Position numbers and translations under genes: made by a program | Shown: piece after piece, positions 5,285 to 5,524 of the stretch | Layout of the letters: every line of letters begins with the position of its first letter | How positions within the stretch are numbered: position 1 is the first letter of the stretch | Origin: Methanosarcinales archaeon | GTDB taxonomy: Archaea > Halobacteriota > Methanosarcinia > Methanosarcinales > Methanogasteraceae | Assembly (NCBI GenBank): GCA_030640725.1 | Contig: DAOWIV010000165.1 | Location: forward strand, 1 to 5,524 | Direction: 5' to 3' | Length of the DNA: 5,524 nucleotides | Notes under the pieces: model-generated | What the model saw: the letters and a program-made list of their open reading frames with translations, nothing else | The model's database searches: none | What the model was told of the DNA's origin: nothing

Positions 5285-5524
5285 GAAAGATGCTTGAGGG
5301 ACGCGGCTACAAGGTGCTTGAAGCAACCGACGGCGAGGAGGGGTTCGAGATGGCAAGGTTCCATGAGCCAGACCTGATCATCGCTGATACCTTGATGCCG
5401 AGGATGGATGGTTTTGGGTTCCTGAAAAACATTAAAACAGACGAAAAGACAAAGAAAATACCTTTTATCATATATTCTGTGGTTTACACCGGTTATGAGG
5501 ATGAGAAACTCGCCCTCTTACCTA
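5224..5524 (+). CDS. Response regulator receiver domain (partial, runs off the window)
   Basis: The first 100 residues form a CheY-like receiver domain that accepts a phosphoryl group from a histidine kinase. I-L-V-V-D-D (7-12) supplies the acidic pair Asp11/Asp12. D-L-I-I-A-D (50-55) supplies the phospho-acceptor Asp55, followed by LMPRMDG (57-63). I-P-F-I-I-Y-S leads to the switch Ser/Thr region. The conserved lysine of the fifth strand lies beyond the window. The ending VVYTGYEDEKLALLP resembles receivers at the front of archaeal PAS/histidine-kinase hybrids, so an output or kinase domain may follow. ATG 5224 has GGAG ten bases upstream (5210-5213) and GAGG nearer (5217-5220). The gene overlaps the tail of the broken PAS frame and shows no disruption itself. 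No stop is reached before position 5524. Confidence 0.9.
   Translation, partial: MPGKQTILVVDDRGVDRLLLRKMLEGRGYKVLEATDGEEGFEMARFHEPDLIIADTLMPRMDGFGFLKNIKTDEKTKKIPFIIYSVVYTGYEDEKLALLP

Noticed and set aside
4565..5356. 263-residue minus-strand open frame
   Set aside because: Ser/Pro/Arg-rich text with no motif. The opposite strand carries recognisable PAS and receiver sequence, including the phospho-acceptor motif.

Overview
The window looks archaeal, most likely from a methanogen- or methanotroph-related euryarchaeal lineage (Methanomicrobia/ANME-like). The support is indirect: an archaeal BRE-plus-TATA element sits at the right distance in front of the CheR-like gene, the genes are tightly packed with GGAGG-type ribosome sites and one ATGA stop/start overlap, and the gene content (small acylphosphatase, HDAC-family deacetylase, minimal CheR-type methyltransferase, PAS and receiver signalling proteins) is familiar from such genomes. 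No taxonomic marker gene is present, so the placement is an inference.

Layout. Positions 1-207 are a leader region with a palindrome, a set of four ATCGG half-sites that can form a hairpin, and a possible leftward promoter. Positions 208-936 (+) encode an acylphosphatase domain fused to a long coiled coil containing a perfect five-copy 21-bp tandem repeat. Positions 937-1132 hold no gene and separate it from a convergent block. Positions 4078 down to 1133 (-) form one compact five-gene operon, transcribed in the order CheR-like methyltransferase, second SAM methyltransferase, metallo-beta-lactamase-fold hydrolase, HDAC-family deacetylase, GNAT acetyltransferase. A single good promoter precedes it at about 4138-4151. 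Positions 4173-5284 (+) hold a run of coding-looking segments in successive reading frames: an unrecognised decayed region, a small unrecognised alpha/beta protein, and a coiled-coil plus PAS fragment. From 5224 to the window end (+) there is an intact response-regulator receiver domain, cut by the window edge.

How the genes may work together. The minus-strand operon pairs group-transfer enzymes (two methyltransferases and one acetyltransferase) with hydrolases (an HDAC-like deacetylase and an MBL-fold hydrolase), which suggests reversible modification of proteins or small molecules. Substrates cannot be read from sequence. The plus-strand right end is a two-component-type sensory locus whose sensor appears broken. 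The segments are joined by what look like single extra bases, at least four of them possibly in homopolymers, so either the gene is decaying or the assembly contains indel errors. This is the main point to check before trusting that part of the annotation.
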